Source: Patescibacteria group bacterium
GTDB taxonomy: Bacteria; Patescibacteriota; Microgenomatia; Levybacterales; UBA12049
Length of the DNA: 39,727 nt
Assembly (NCBI GenBank): GCA_023487605.1
Contig: JAMDEE010000021.1
Span: forward strand, 1-39,727
Direction: 5' to 3'
The notes under the pieces were generated by a model. The model was not told the DNA's origin, searched no databases, and saw nothing but the letters and a program-made list of their open reading frames with translations. Positions 17,876 through 25,641 of the stretch are shown here, in pieces; the stretch's first letter is position 1, and every line of letters starts with the position of its first letter. The position numbers and the translations under genes are program-made.

Positions 17876-18012
17876 GGCAAAAAAATCATAACAGAGCATT
17901 GACTATATTTCAACAATTTGTTAGGATACCAATCAGTTATCGGCTTTAATTAGCCACTAAATGTGGTTATTTATGAGCTTATAAATTGTAACAATATAAC
18001 TAAATTGGACGG

Positions 18013-18090
18013 GGGGTGGTAGCTCAGTTTGGTTAGAGCGCTTCCCTGTCACGGAAGAGGTCGCGAGTTCGAGTCTCGTTCACCCCGCCA
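18013..18090 (+). tRNA. tRNA-Asp (anticodon GTC)
   Basis: Folds as a complete cloverleaf: acceptor GGGGTGG with TCACCCC, D stem GCTC/GAGC, anticodon arm CTTCC-CTGTCAC-GGAAG, T arm GCGAG-TTCGAGT-CTCGT. Discriminator base G73 as expected for Asp. The CCA tail is encoded in the DNA. Confidence 0.97.
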
Positions 18091-18138
18091 AAAAATTATA
18101 ATAAAACCTTTACCCCTGTCCGGAAAAGGAGGACAAAA

Positions 18139-18765
18139 ATGCCTAAAAAACAAAAAATCAGTAAATCACGAACAGTTTCCAAAATGTCTGCCGAAAATAA
18201 TAATATATTTCCTCAGGTAAAATGGGGGGAGTCTTATACAAGCTTATTTCTTGGAATTGTAGTTGTTGTCGTTGCCGCAATTCTTGTATTTTCATTTTTG
18301 AAAGGCAGGAATTTTAATAAAACAACATCAACGCAATCAACTTCAACAACAGCAGAGCAGCAGGCGAACGCCCCCAAAGAATTACCTAAAACTTACGAGG
18401 TTAAACAAGGAGATAATCTTTGGACAATTGCGGAAACAATATATGGCTCAGGTTACAATTGGGTTGATCTGGCTAATGCAAACAAAATGGAGAATCCCGG
18501 TCTTTTATATGTCGGGACAAAACTTATCGTACCGAATGCAAAACCTATAATTGTAAAAAGTACCGTAAGTGCGCCGCAAACTGCACAGCAGCCGGCAAAT
18601 GCAATTACGGGGGGTACTTATACGGTTGAAAAGGGAGATTATCTTTGGGAAATTTCCGTAAGAGCTTACGGAGACGGTTATAAATGGGTCGAAATTGCAA
18701 AAGCAAATAATTTATCAAACCCTGACTTAATCTTTTCCGGTAATGTTTTGAAGTTACCCCGCTAG
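18139..18765 (+). CDS. membrane-anchored protein with two LysM domains
   Basis: 208 residues. A cytoplasmic basic N-terminus is followed by one membrane helix (about 35-54, rich in Val and Ile), a Thr/Ser/Gln linker, and two extracytoplasmic LysM peptidoglycan-binding domains (about 85-133 and 158-207). Both have the YxVxxGDxLWxI start and the Asn-Pro ILxxGxxLxxP end. LysM binds GlcNAc-containing glycans, so it probably anchors something to the wall; no enzymatic domain is present. An excellent ribosome binding site (AAAGGAGG) precedes the ATG. The gene starts 48 bp after tRNA-Asp and may share its transcript. Confidence 0.92.
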   Translation: MPKKQKISKSRTVSKMSAENNNIFPQVKWGESYTSLFLGIVVVVVAAILVFSFLKGRNFNKTTSTQSTSTTAEQQANAPKELPKTYEVKQGDNLWTIAETIYGSGYNWVDLANANKMENPGLLYVGTKLIVPNAKPIIVKSTVSAPQTAQQPANAITGGTYTVEKGDYLWEISVRAYGDGYKWVEIAKANNLSNPDLIFSGNVLKLPR

Positions 18766-18836
18766 TTCAGCAAAGCTAAAATTTAAATACTGTTGAAAGT
18801 AAATTCTTTCAGGTCTTTAAGTGGGAAAGGGTAGTC

Positions 18837-18865
18837 TTGGCCTATTTATGTTAAAATAGCATAAT
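18837..18865 (+). promoter_or_regulatory. promoter of tRNA-Gly
   Basis: TTGGCC, a 17-bp spacer and CATAAT; the transcript would start about 6 nt before the mature tRNA. A small hairpin TGAAAG/CTTTCA at 18794-18811 between the LysM gene and this promoter may be a weak terminator. Confidence 0.55.
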
Positions 18866-18877
18866 TAAGTGAAACTA

Positions 18878-18949
18878 GCGGCAGTAGTTCAGTGGTAGAA
18901 TGTCTCCTTCCCAAGGAGAAGGTCGCCGGTTCGAATCCGGTCTGCCGCT
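18878..18949 (+). tRNA. tRNA-Gly (anticodon CCC)
   Basis: Acceptor GCGGCAG/CTGCCGC, anticodon arm TCTCC-TTCCCAA-GGAGA, T arm GCCGG-TTCGAAT-CCGGT, discriminator T73. Unlike tRNA-Asp, the CCA end is not encoded (TCAT follows), so a CCA-adding enzyme is needed. Confidence 0.97.
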
Positions 18950-18963
18950 CATCTATTTACTAA

Positions 18964-18989
18964 AAAAACTGGGCGTTAACCCAGTTTTT
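18964..18989 (+). terminator. intrinsic terminator after tRNA-Gly
   Basis: Perfect 10-bp stem AAAAACTGGG/CCCAGTTTTT with a 6-base loop CGTTAA; the T run is the end of the stem. Placed 15 bp after the tRNA. Because both sides are A/T-rich it could also act on the opposite strand. Confidence 0.85.
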
Positions 18990-19051
18990 GTACGAAAGTG
19001 AATGCATCCCTTTCCTCCCTTGCTCTTCCCTTATACTCCTTTTAAACTCAA

Positions 19052-19095
19052 TGTCAAGAAGACAATTGTTATCAAACGAAGTCAAAATGTTTGAC
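19052..19095. promoter_or_regulatory. two palindromes upstream of pyrG, one shared with the uvrB/lexA spacer
   Basis: TGTCAAGAAGACA at 19052-19064 is identical, on the opposite strand, to the centre of the palindrome between uvrB and lexA. A second perfect inverted repeat, GTCAAA-ATG-TTTGAC, is at 19081-19095, ending 21 bp before the pyrG -35 box. Both look like protein-binding sites; which regulator binds is unknown. Confidence 0.4.
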
Positions 19096-19116
19096 TAAAA
19101 TACTCGAAATTAGCTA

Positions 19117-19145
19117 TTGACGCGGTTTTACCGTTTTGATATGAT
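19117..19145 (+). promoter_or_regulatory. pyrG promoter, predicted leaderless
   Basis: TTGACG, a 17-bp spacer and TATGAT. Six bases after the -10 box comes the GTG start at 19151, so the expected transcription start coincides with the start codon and the mRNA would have no leader. There is no Shine-Dalgarno sequence. Confidence 0.8.
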
Positions 19146-19150
19146 AAATC

Positions 19151-20824
19151 GTGCCCGATAGTAAATCACCTAAACATACAAAGTATATTTTTATATCCGG
19201 AGGGGTAATTTCGGGCATCGGAAAAGGTACAACGGCAGCCTCAATAGCACTTCTTCTTAAATCCGCAGGATATAAGGTTGCGCCGATTAAATTTGAAAAT
19301 TACCTTAACCTCGATGCGGGTACGATTAATCCTATAGAGCACGGAGACCCTTTCTTGTGTGAAGACGGAACGGAAGCTGATATGGATATCGGAACATACG
19401 AAAAATTTTTAGATGAAGACATGGGCAAAGATAACTTTGTAACAATGGGACAAATTTATAAGACCGTAATAGACAGAGAGAGAAGATTTGAATACGACGG
19501 GGAGGATGTCGAAGCCATACCTTATATAACGGATGAAATAATTTATAAAATAGAAGCATTGGGCAGGAATAAAAAAGCGGATTTTGTAATTATCGAATTG
19601 GGCGGAACAGCGGGAGAATACCAAAACGTCTTTTATTATGAAGCCTCGAGAATGATGACTTTAAAAAGACCGCAGGATGTTTTACATATCCATGTAAGTT
19701 ACGTCCCCACACCTGGACATTTAGGTGAACCCAAAACAAAACCGACCCAGCTTTCAGTCAGAACTTTAAATTCGATGGGTATTCAACCCGATTTTATAAT
19801 AACCAGAGGAGAAAGATATTTAGACCAGAGAAGAAAAGACAGACTGGCTCTTTTTTGCAACGTGCACAAAGACGATGTTATATCAAGCCCCGATGTTCCC
19901 TCGGTTTACGAAATTCCTCTCGTTTTACACAAACAGGAACTCGATAAAAAAATTATGAAAAAACTCGGTCTTAAAGTCAGAGCGCCAAAGCTTTCCCGGT
20001 GGATAAAATTTGTAGAGAGCACCAAAAATGCCAAAAAAACTATTGAAATTGCAATTGTAGGGAAATACTTCGGGACAGGGGACTACCAGCTCAGAGATTC
20101 ATACGCTGCTTTGTTTGATGCGATAGACCATGCGGGTTGGCGATTGGGAGTTAATGTTAAAACCAGATGGGTTGATGCCGAAAAAGTCGAAAAAGAAGGC
20201 GCAGAAGCGGTTATAGGTAAACCTAACGGCATAATTGTGCCGATAGGTTGGGGTGAAAGAGGGGCGGAGGGGATGATTGCCTCGGCGAGTTACGCAAGAG
20301 AAAAGAAAATTCCTTATTTGGGTCTTTGTTACGGAATGCAGTTGTCGGTTATAGCTTTTGCAAGGGATATTTTGGGTTTTAAAGATGCAAACACCGAAGA
20401 AAATAACAAGAAAACAAAACACTCAGTAATACATTTTATCCCGGCTCAAAAAGATTTACTCGAAAAAAGGGCATATGGCGGAACAATGAGACTGGGAGGG
20501 TGGGATGCTGTTGTAAAAAAGGATACTATGGCATACGGCATTTACAAAAAATACAACGGATTTAAGGAGATAAGTAAATCGCTGACAAGCGAAAGGCACA
20601 GGCACAGGTATGAATTTAATGATAAATATGCAAAAGATTTCGAGAAAAACGGAATGTCAATTGCGGCAAGGTCTGTTATGGAACATTTAGCGGAAATAGT
20701 CGAACTGCCAAAATCCGTCCATCCGTTTTATCTCGGAACTCAGGGGCATCCCGAATACAGAAGCCGTCCGTTGTCGCCCCACCCGATATTTTTGGAATTC
20801 ATAAAAACTTCCTCCGAAAACTAA
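19151..20824 (+). CDS. pyrG: CTP synthase
   Basis: Makes CTP from UTP with glutamine as nitrogen donor. 557 residues. Synthetase domain: P-loop SGGVISGIGKGTTAAS, and the magnesium residues in GTEADMDIGTYEKF and IELGGTAGEY. Amidotransferase domain from about 297: nucleophile C393 in YLGLCYGMQL and GTQGHPEYRSRPLSPHP at the end. It is divergent: the usual GGTVGDIES is GGTAGEYQN, and the oxyanion GGFG is IGWG. GTG start set by the promoter spacing. Confidence 0.95.
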   Translation: MPDSKSPKHTKYIFISGGVISGIGKGTTAASIALLLKSAGYKVAPIKFENYLNLDAGTINPIEHGDPFLCEDGTEADMDIGTYEKFLDEDMGKDNFVTMGQIYKTVIDRERRFEYDGEDVEAIPYITDEIIYKIEALGRNKKADFVIIELGGTAGEYQNVFYYEASRMMTLKRPQDVLHIHVSYVPTPGHLGEPKTKPTQLSVRTLNSMGIQPDFIITRGERYLDQRRKDRLALFCNVHKDDVISSPDVPSVYEIPLVLHKQELDKKIMKKLGLKVRAPKLSRWIKFVESTKNAKKTIEIAIVGKYFGTGDYQLRDSYAALFDAIDHAGWRLGVNVKTRWVDAEKVEKEGAEAVIGKPNGIIVPIGWGERGAEGMIASASYAREKKIPYLGLCYGMQLSVIAFARDILGFKDANTEENNKKTKHSVIHFIPAQKDLLEKRAYGGTMRLGGWDAVVKKDTMAYGIYKKYNGFKEISKSLTSERHRHRYEFNDKYAKDFEKNGMSIAARSVMEHLAEIVELPKSVHPFYLGTQGHPEYRSRPLSPHPIFLEFIKTSSEN

Positions 20825-20828
20825 GTAA

Positions 20829-20857
20829 TTGTCAAGCCGCCGTTTTTAAGCTATAAT
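20829..20857 (+). promoter_or_regulatory. rplS promoter, predicted leaderless
   Basis: TTGTCA, a 17-bp spacer and TATAAT, with the ATG of rplS at 20865, seven bases after the -10 box. The predicted transcript begins at or one base before the ATG. Confidence 0.8.
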
Positions 20858-20864
20858 ATTGAGT

Positions 20865-21152
20865 ATGTTGGATTTAATTAATTTTGTTCCGGGCGATATA
20901 GTCAGGGTTCACCAAAAAATTAAAGAAGGAGATAAAACAAGAATTCAAATTTTTGAAGGCGTTGTTTTGAAAATTAAAGGCAGAAACGGTAATAAAATGT
21001 TTACTGTTCAAAAAAAAGTCGGAGATGTTGATGTTGAAAGAATATTTCCGACCAATACGCCCAATATAGACAAAGTTGAAGTAAAAAGCCACTTAAAAGA
21101 AAAAGTTAGAAGAGCAAAGCTTTATTATCTTCGTAAAAAAAAGAATAATTAA
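20865..21152 (+). CDS. rplS: 50S ribosomal protein bL19
   Basis: Large-subunit protein at the interface with the small subunit. 95 residues: FVPGDIVRVHQKIKEGDKTRIQIFEG and the C-terminal VRRAKLYYLRKK (quoted in parts) are diagnostic. I chose ATG 20865 over the TTG two codons upstream because it fits the leaderless promoter and the family start. yraN follows after 3 bp. Confidence 0.96.
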   Translation: MLDLINFVPGDIVRVHQKIKEGDKTRIQIFEGVVLKIKGRNGNKMFTVQKKVGDVDVERIFPTNTPNIDKVEVKSHLKEKVRRAKLYYLRKKKNN

Positions 21153-21155
21153 TAA

Positions 21156-21518
21156 ATGAGGATTGTTAATCCCATTGCCAGAAAAGGCGAAGACGTAGCC
21201 GCGGATTACCTCAAAAACCACGGATATAAACTAATTGAAAGAAACTTTAGAAAAGGCTATGGAGAAATAGATATAGTTGCTGTAAAAGGAAAAACTTTGG
21301 TGTTTGTTGAGGTAAAAACAAGGACTACGGACCTGTTCGGCGGGGCGAGGGAATCGATTTCCGGCTTCAAACTCCGCAATCTTACAAAAACAGCTCAATT
21401 TTACAGTCTTTTGCATCCGAAGTTGCCCGAGGCAATGCGTATCGATGCAATTTTTATTGAAGTAAATTCAAAAGGAAAATTTAATATAGAACAGATAGAA
21501 AATATTAGCGGGTTTTAA
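21156..21518 (+). CDS. YraN family (UPF0102) endonuclease-like protein
   Basis: 120 residues with the restriction-endonuclease-like core of the family: G.....AADYLKNHGYKLIERNFR, then GEIDIVAVKGKTLVFVEVKTR, where Glu, Asp and the EVK triad form the putative nuclease site. Function in the cell is not established. It is cotranscribed with rplS, a common bacterial arrangement, and converges on uvrB with 4 bp between stops. Confidence 0.92.
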   Translation: MRIVNPIARKGEDVAADYLKNHGYKLIERNFRKGYGEIDIVAVKGKTLVFVEVKTRTTDLFGGARESISGFKLRNLTKTAQFYSLLHPKLPEAMRIDAIFIEVNSKGKFNIEQIENISGF

Positions 21519-21522
21519 AAAT

Positions 21523-23508
21523 TTATAATTTAAGACTTCGTATCTGGTCTCTAAGTACAGTCGCTGTTTCAAAATCCAACTCTCCTGCAGCTTTTTTCAT
21601 TTCCTTGGATAATTTTTTGATCAATTTTTCCTTGTCATCGGGTAGAAGAATATCCTTTTTGCTTAATGTCAGCAAGTAATTCATTTCATTTTTTTCTTTT
21701 TGTTCCTCGACCAATTTTGCCCTGACCGACTTTTCGATGCCCTTTGGAGTAATGTTATGTTTTTTATTATAAACAAGCTGGATATTTCTTCTTCTGTCGA
21801 CCTCTTTTATTGCCTCTTCCATAGAGCCGGTAACGGTATCGGCATACATAATTACTTCCGCCTCCAGGTGTCTGGCTGCCCTTCCCATGGTTTGAATTAA
21901 AGATGTTTTGCTTCTTAAAAACCCTTCTTTGTCTGCATCCACGATTGCCACAAGGGAAACTTCCGGCAAATCCAGGCCCTCCCTTAATAAGTTTATTCCG
22001 ACCAGGACATCGTATTCCCCGAGCCTTAATCTGTCCAAAACATCCTGCCTGTCCAAAGTCTCTATATCGGAATGCAAATACGATACTTTTATATCCCTTT
22101 CCTCAAGATACGACGATAAATCTTCAGCCATCCGTTTGGTAAGAGTCGTTACTAAAACCCTTTGCTTTTTCCCAACCCTTTTTTGGATTTCCGCAATTAA
22201 ATCTTCTACCTGTCCCTTGGTTGGTTTGATTGTTATCTTCGGATCCACAAGGCCCGTAGGCCTTATCAGCTGCTCTACAACGCTGTTTGTTTCGGTTGCA
22301 AGGGATAATTCATATTCATTGGGCGTTGCGCTTACGTAGGTCAGCTGGTTGACTCTTTGCATAAATTCTTCATATTTTAAAGGTCTGTTGTCCAAAGCCG
22401 ATGGAAGTCTAAATCCGTATTCGATTAAGGTCTGTTTCCTTGCTCTGTCTCCGTTATACATTCCCCGTATTTGCGGCAGGGAAATATGCGACTCATCAAT
22501 TATGGTAAGAAAATCGTCGGAACACTCCTTAAGAAAATTTAAAAGGGTATACGGAGGTTCTCCTTCTTTTCTTCCGTCAAAATACCTTGAATAATTTTCT
22601 ATTCCGTTAACATAACCTATTTCCCTGATCATCTCCAAATCGTAAGTTGTTCTTTGTTCCAACCTGTGCGCTTCGAGTATTTTCCCTTGATTTTTAAGCT
22701 CAAAAATCCTTTTTGCCAAGTCCTCTTTTATTTTGGGGAAAACATCCTTATATGTATCGGGGTTAGTCATATAATGTTTTGCGGGGTAAATAATCGTATT
22801 TTCCAAAACTCCTGTATTTTCTCCTGTCAGAGGGTCCATTTCCAGTATTTTTGTAATTTTGTTATTTTGTAATTCAATTCTTATGCCGTTATCAAGGTAA
22901 GCTGGGTACAGGTCTATGTTTTCCCCTCTCACACGGAATGTCCCTCTTTTAAACCCGTAGTCGTTTCTTTCGTATTGAAGATCGGCAAGTCTTAAAAGTA
23001 TGCTTTTCTGGTCAATTTTCACTCCTGTTTTTATTTCCATTACAAACTTGCCGTATTCAAGAGGCGAACCCAGATTATAAATACACGATACTGAAGCGAC
23101 TACAATAACGTCTTTTCTTGTCAGCAAGTTTGTTGTGGCAGATAATCTTAATTTATCTATTTCTTCGTTAATTTCCACCTCTTTTTCTATATATGTATCG
23201 CTTTGAGGGATATATGCTTCAGGCTGGTAATAATCGTAATAAGATACGAAATAACAAACGGCGTTGTTCGGAAAGAAATCTCTGAATTCCTGATAAAGCT
23301 GTGCCGCCAATGTTTTGTTATGGGAAATAACCAGCGTAGGCCTTTGTAAATTTTGTATTACATTTGCCATCGTGAACGTTTTACCGCTTCCCGTAACTCC
23401 TAAAAGAACCTGGTGCCTGTTATTTTTTTCTATGCTTTCGGTCAGTTTCTCGATAGCCGCCGGCTGGTCTCCCGTAGGTTTGAAATCCGAAGTCAATTTA
23501 AATTTCAT
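21523..23508 (-). CDS. uvrB: excinuclease ABC subunit B
   Basis: Damage-verification helicase of nucleotide excision repair. 661 residues, full length. Walker A GVTGSGKT is at 37-44, the DNA-inserting beta hairpin is around YYDYYQPEAYIP, DESH is in TIIDESHISLP, helicase motif VI is in QTMGRAARH, and the UVR domain that binds UvrC ends the protein (AAGELDFETATVLRDQI). The start is 161 bp from the divergent lexA, suggesting SOS control. Confidence 0.97.
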   Translation of the reverse strand: MKFKLTSDFKPTGDQPAAIEKLTESIEKNNRHQVLLGVTGSGKTFTMANVIQNLQRPTLVISHNKTLAAQLYQEFRDFFPNNAVCYFVSYYDYYQPEAYIPQSDTYIEKEVEINEEIDKLRLSATTNLLTRKDVIVVASVSCIYNLGSPLEYGKFVMEIKTGVKIDQKSILLRLADLQYERNDYGFKRGTFRVRGENIDLYPAYLDNGIRIELQNNKITKILEMDPLTGENTGVLENTIIYPAKHYMTNPDTYKDVFPKIKEDLAKRIFELKNQGKILEAHRLEQRTTYDLEMIREIGYVNGIENYSRYFDGRKEGEPPYTLLNFLKECSDDFLTIIDESHISLPQIRGMYNGDRARKQTLIEYGFRLPSALDNRPLKYEEFMQRVNQLTYVSATPNEYELSLATETNSVVEQLIRPTGLVDPKITIKPTKGQVEDLIAEIQKRVGKKQRVLVTTLTKRMAEDLSSYLEERDIKVSYLHSDIETLDRQDVLDRLRLGEYDVLVGINLLREGLDLPEVSLVAIVDADKEGFLRSKTSLIQTMGRAARHLEAEVIMYADTVTGSMEEAIKEVDRRRNIQLVYNKKHNITPKGIEKSVRAKLVEEQKEKNEMNYLLTLSKKDILLPDDKEKLIKKLSKEMKKAAGELDFETATVLRDQIRSLKL

Positions 23509-23516
23509 CGTACGTT

Positions 23517-23525
23517 ATTTTAGCA
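23517..23525 (-). promoter_or_regulatory. extended -10 of a leaderless uvrB promoter
   Basis: TGCTAAAAT (TGn plus TAAAAT) ends 8 bp before the uvrB ATG; the -35 region is poor. A second possible -10, TATAAT at 23548-23553, lies farther upstream and places the palindrome at its -35 region. Confidence 0.5.
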
Positions 23526-23561
23526 TAGGGAATAAATTTATAAAATGATTATATCTGACAC

Positions 23562-23582
23562 ACTTTGTCTTCTTGACAAAGT
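23562..23582. promoter_or_regulatory. palindrome between uvrB and lexA, candidate LexA operator
   Basis: Perfect inverted repeat ACTTTGTC-TTCTT-GACAAAGT. Its right half contains the TTGACA -35 box of lexA, and it lies upstream of the divergent uvrB promoters. Position between the SOS repressor gene and a classical SOS repair gene makes it the natural SOS-box candidate, although it resembles neither the E. coli (CTG-N10-CAG) nor the Bacillus (CGAAC-N4-GTTCG) box. Confidence 0.6.
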
Positions 23583-23602
23583 TTGATTATTTTTCGTATA
23601 AA
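23573..23602 (+). promoter_or_regulatory. lexA promoter
   Basis: TTGACA, an 18-bp spacer and TATAAA. It gives a leader of about 60 nt, which contains a further imperfect inverted repeat (CCTTATATCAA ... TTGATGTATAAGG, about 23630-23658). The -35 box is inside the palindrome, consistent with autorepression. Confidence 0.65.
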
Positions 23603-23669
23603 ATATACATACGGATAAACCTTATATCAAGCGGATTGATGTATAAGGTAATTTTCCAAAACAAATTAT

Positions 23670-24299
23670 ATGCCCGGAGTTTTATATAGAAAAGAAAGAG
23701 AAGTTTTAGAATTCCTTGCCCAGTTTCAAAGGCAATACGGTTATTCTCCCACACTGGCAGAAATCGCCAAAGCAACAGGACACAGGAGCAATTCAACGGT
23801 CCATACGTTGATTAAGTCATTGGTGGAGAAGGGGTATATCCAAAAAGTTGAAGGAAATACAAGAGTACTTAAAATAATTGACGAAAAAGTGACTCTTTCA
23901 ATGATGGGCAGCCATCCGGCCATCGAACTTCCACTGATGGGTTTTATTGCGGCGGGAAGTCCTTTGGAGCCTCATACCGATCCGAATGCATCGATATTCG
24001 TTTCTTCGACAATGATTACGGGCGACAAAACGGCTTATGCCCTGCAGGTTAAAGGAAATTCAATGATAGAAGAAGGGATATTCGACGGGGATTATGTTGT
24101 AATAGAAAAGGTTAACAGTGCTGTAAACGGAGATATTGTCGTTGCTATTGTCGACGACAATCTTGCCACATTAAAAAAATTCTATAAGGAAAATGACAGG
24201 GTGGTCTTAAGGCCTGCCAATTCGGAGATGGAGCCTATCTATCCGAACAGTTTGATTATTCAGGGTAAAGTTGTCGGGCTTGTCAGAAGATTCCAATAA
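23670..24299 (+). CDS. lexA: LexA SOS repressor
   Basis: Self-cleaving repressor of DNA damage genes. 209 residues. N-terminal winged helix (REVLEFLAQFQRQYGYSPTLAEIAKATG, in part) and an S24 peptidase domain. The cleavage bond is A95-G96 (GFIAAGSP), the nucleophile S131 (VKGNSMIEEGI) and the general base K169 (LATLKKFY), all present, so it should be cleavable. Divergent from uvrB across a palindrome. Confidence 0.95.
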   Translation: MPGVLYRKEREVLEFLAQFQRQYGYSPTLAEIAKATGHRSNSTVHTLIKSLVEKGYIQKVEGNTRVLKIIDEKVTLSMMGSHPAIELPLMGFIAAGSPLEPHTDPNASIFVSSTMITGDKTAYALQVKGNSMIEEGIFDGDYVVIEKVNSAVNGDIVVAIVDDNLATLKKFYKENDRVVLRPANSEMEPIYPNSLIIQGKVVGLVRRFQ

Positions 24300-24309
24300 T
24301 AGATAAAAG

Positions 24310-24933
24310 TTATTTTTTAAATTTTATAATTTTCAGCTTATGGTTTATATAAAATAATACCGCAAAAACCGCCAACACAACTATTGCCAACTCAAATTTC
24401 CTGTAGACCGGTTCCAAATCTTTCCATCTCTCCCCAAGATAAAACCCAACGTAAGCAAGGACACCTGACCATAAAAGCGAGCCGGCAAAAGTATACGCGG
24501 AGAATTTCCAGATATTCATTTCCGAAAGTCCGGCCGGAAGGGAAATAAAAGTTCTTACTCCGGGAAGCAATCTCGAAAAAAAGACAACCCTGTTTCCGTA
24601 TTTTTTAAACCAGTGTGTAGCTTTTGTGTAATCTTGCTCTGTTATAAGCAAAAATTTTCCGTATTTATTGATCAAAGAAACAATTATATTTTCTTCCAAA
24701 AAATACCCGATATAATATCCGATAATCGATCCTACCAGGTTTCCAATTGCTCCCGCCAAAACAACCAGTATAAAAGATAAGCTTCCTTGGTTGGCCAAAA
24801 ATCCGGCAAAAGGCATTGTTACTTCCGAAGGAATTGGGATAAGGGCGGACTCCAGAGTCATCAGGACAAAAATTCCCATGTACCCCGTAGTTTGGATTAG
24901 ATGTATAATAAGAAGCGAAATTTGGGCTATCAT
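24310..24933 (-). CDS. DedA family membrane protein
   Basis: 207 residues, SNARE-associated (VTT) domain. Hydrophobic segments at about 5-30, 48-75, 138-160 and 170-195. The family residues are seen in LESALIPIPSEVTMPFAGFLA, and in FFSRLLPGVRTFISLPAG. DedA proteins are linked to lipid carrier or phospholipid flipping and membrane homeostasis; the exact substrate is unknown. Its ATG and the rsmI ATG are back to back, with 3 bp between. A promoter TTGTAA-18-TACAAT lies on this strand inside rsmI. Confidence 0.9.
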   Translation of the reverse strand: MIAQISLLIIHLIQTTGYMGIFVLMTLESALIPIPSEVTMPFAGFLANQGSLSFILVVLAGAIGNLVGSIIGYYIGYFLEENIIVSLINKYGKFLLITEQDYTKATHWFKKYGNRVVFFSRLLPGVRTFISLPAGLSEMNIWKFSAYTFAGSLLWSGVLAYVGFYLGERWKDLEPVYRKFELAIVVLAVFAVLFYINHKLKIIKFKK

Positions 24934-24936
24934 AAT

Positions 24937-25641
24937 ATGGGCAACCTGTATATTGTAGCAACACCAATCGGAAATTTACAAGATATATCTTTACGGGCGG
25001 CAGACATACTAAGCTTGGTTGATTTTATTCTCTGCGAGGATACAAGAAAAACCTCAGTCCTTATAAAATATATTCAAAAACAATTCCCAAACATAAAGAT
25101 AAAAGCGAGACTTATTTCTTTTTATGAAGAAAATGAGATGCAAAGACTTCCGGAAATATTGCAGATGCTTAATAAAGATTTTAACTTCGCTTTGGTATCG
25201 GATGCGGGAACGCCTGCAATTTCCGATCCGGGATTTAAATTGATTAGAGAATGTAAGCTCTTAGGAATAAAAGTAGTTTCTGTTCCGGGCGCTTCATCGG
25301 TTATATCGGCGCTTGTAAGTTCCGGTTTGCCCACAGACAAGTTCATGTTTCTTGGATTTTTGCCAAAAAAACCCGGACACAGAAAGGACTTATTGGAAAA
25401 CGTTAAAAAAACTTTGAAAATTGTTAAGCAAACAGTAATATTCTTCGAATCTCCGTTTAGGCTTGTCGAGACCCTGAAAGAATTATCGGACGTTTTTGGA
25501 GATATTGATGTTGTTACAGCAAGAGAGTTAACCAAGCTTTATGAAGAAGTAAGAAAAGAGAAATTGTCGGAAAGTATAAAACATTACGAAAATACAAACC
25601 CGAAAGGGGAATTTGTTGTACTTTTTAACCCAGGGATTTAA
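24937..25641 (+). CDS. rsmI: 16S rRNA (cytidine-1402-2'-O)-methyltransferase
   Basis: SAM-dependent methyltransferase of the tetrapyrrole-methylase fold. 234 residues from MGNLYIVATPIGNLQDISLR, the conserved start; an ATG 12 codons upstream gives only an atypical extension reaching into dedA. LCEDTRKTSVLI, LVSDAGTPAISDPG and VPGASSVISALVSSGLP are the family signatures, and FESPFRLVETL follows. The last 17 bp overlap the end of eno tail to tail. Confidence 0.95.
   Translation: MGNLYIVATPIGNLQDISLRAADILSLVDFILCEDTRKTSVLIKYIQKQFPNIKIKARLISFYEENEMQRLPEILQMLNKDFNFALVSDAGTPAISDPGFKLIRECKLLGIKVVSVPGASSVISALVSSGLPTDKFMFLGFLPKKPGHRKDLLENVKKTLKIVKQTVIFFESPFRLVETLKELSDVFGDIDVVTARELTKLYEEVRKEKLSESIKHYENTNPKGEFVVLFNPGI

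Noticed and set aside
17941..17956. GGCT/AGCC hairpin upstream of tRNA-Asp as terminator
   Set aside because: Four base pairs and no T run.
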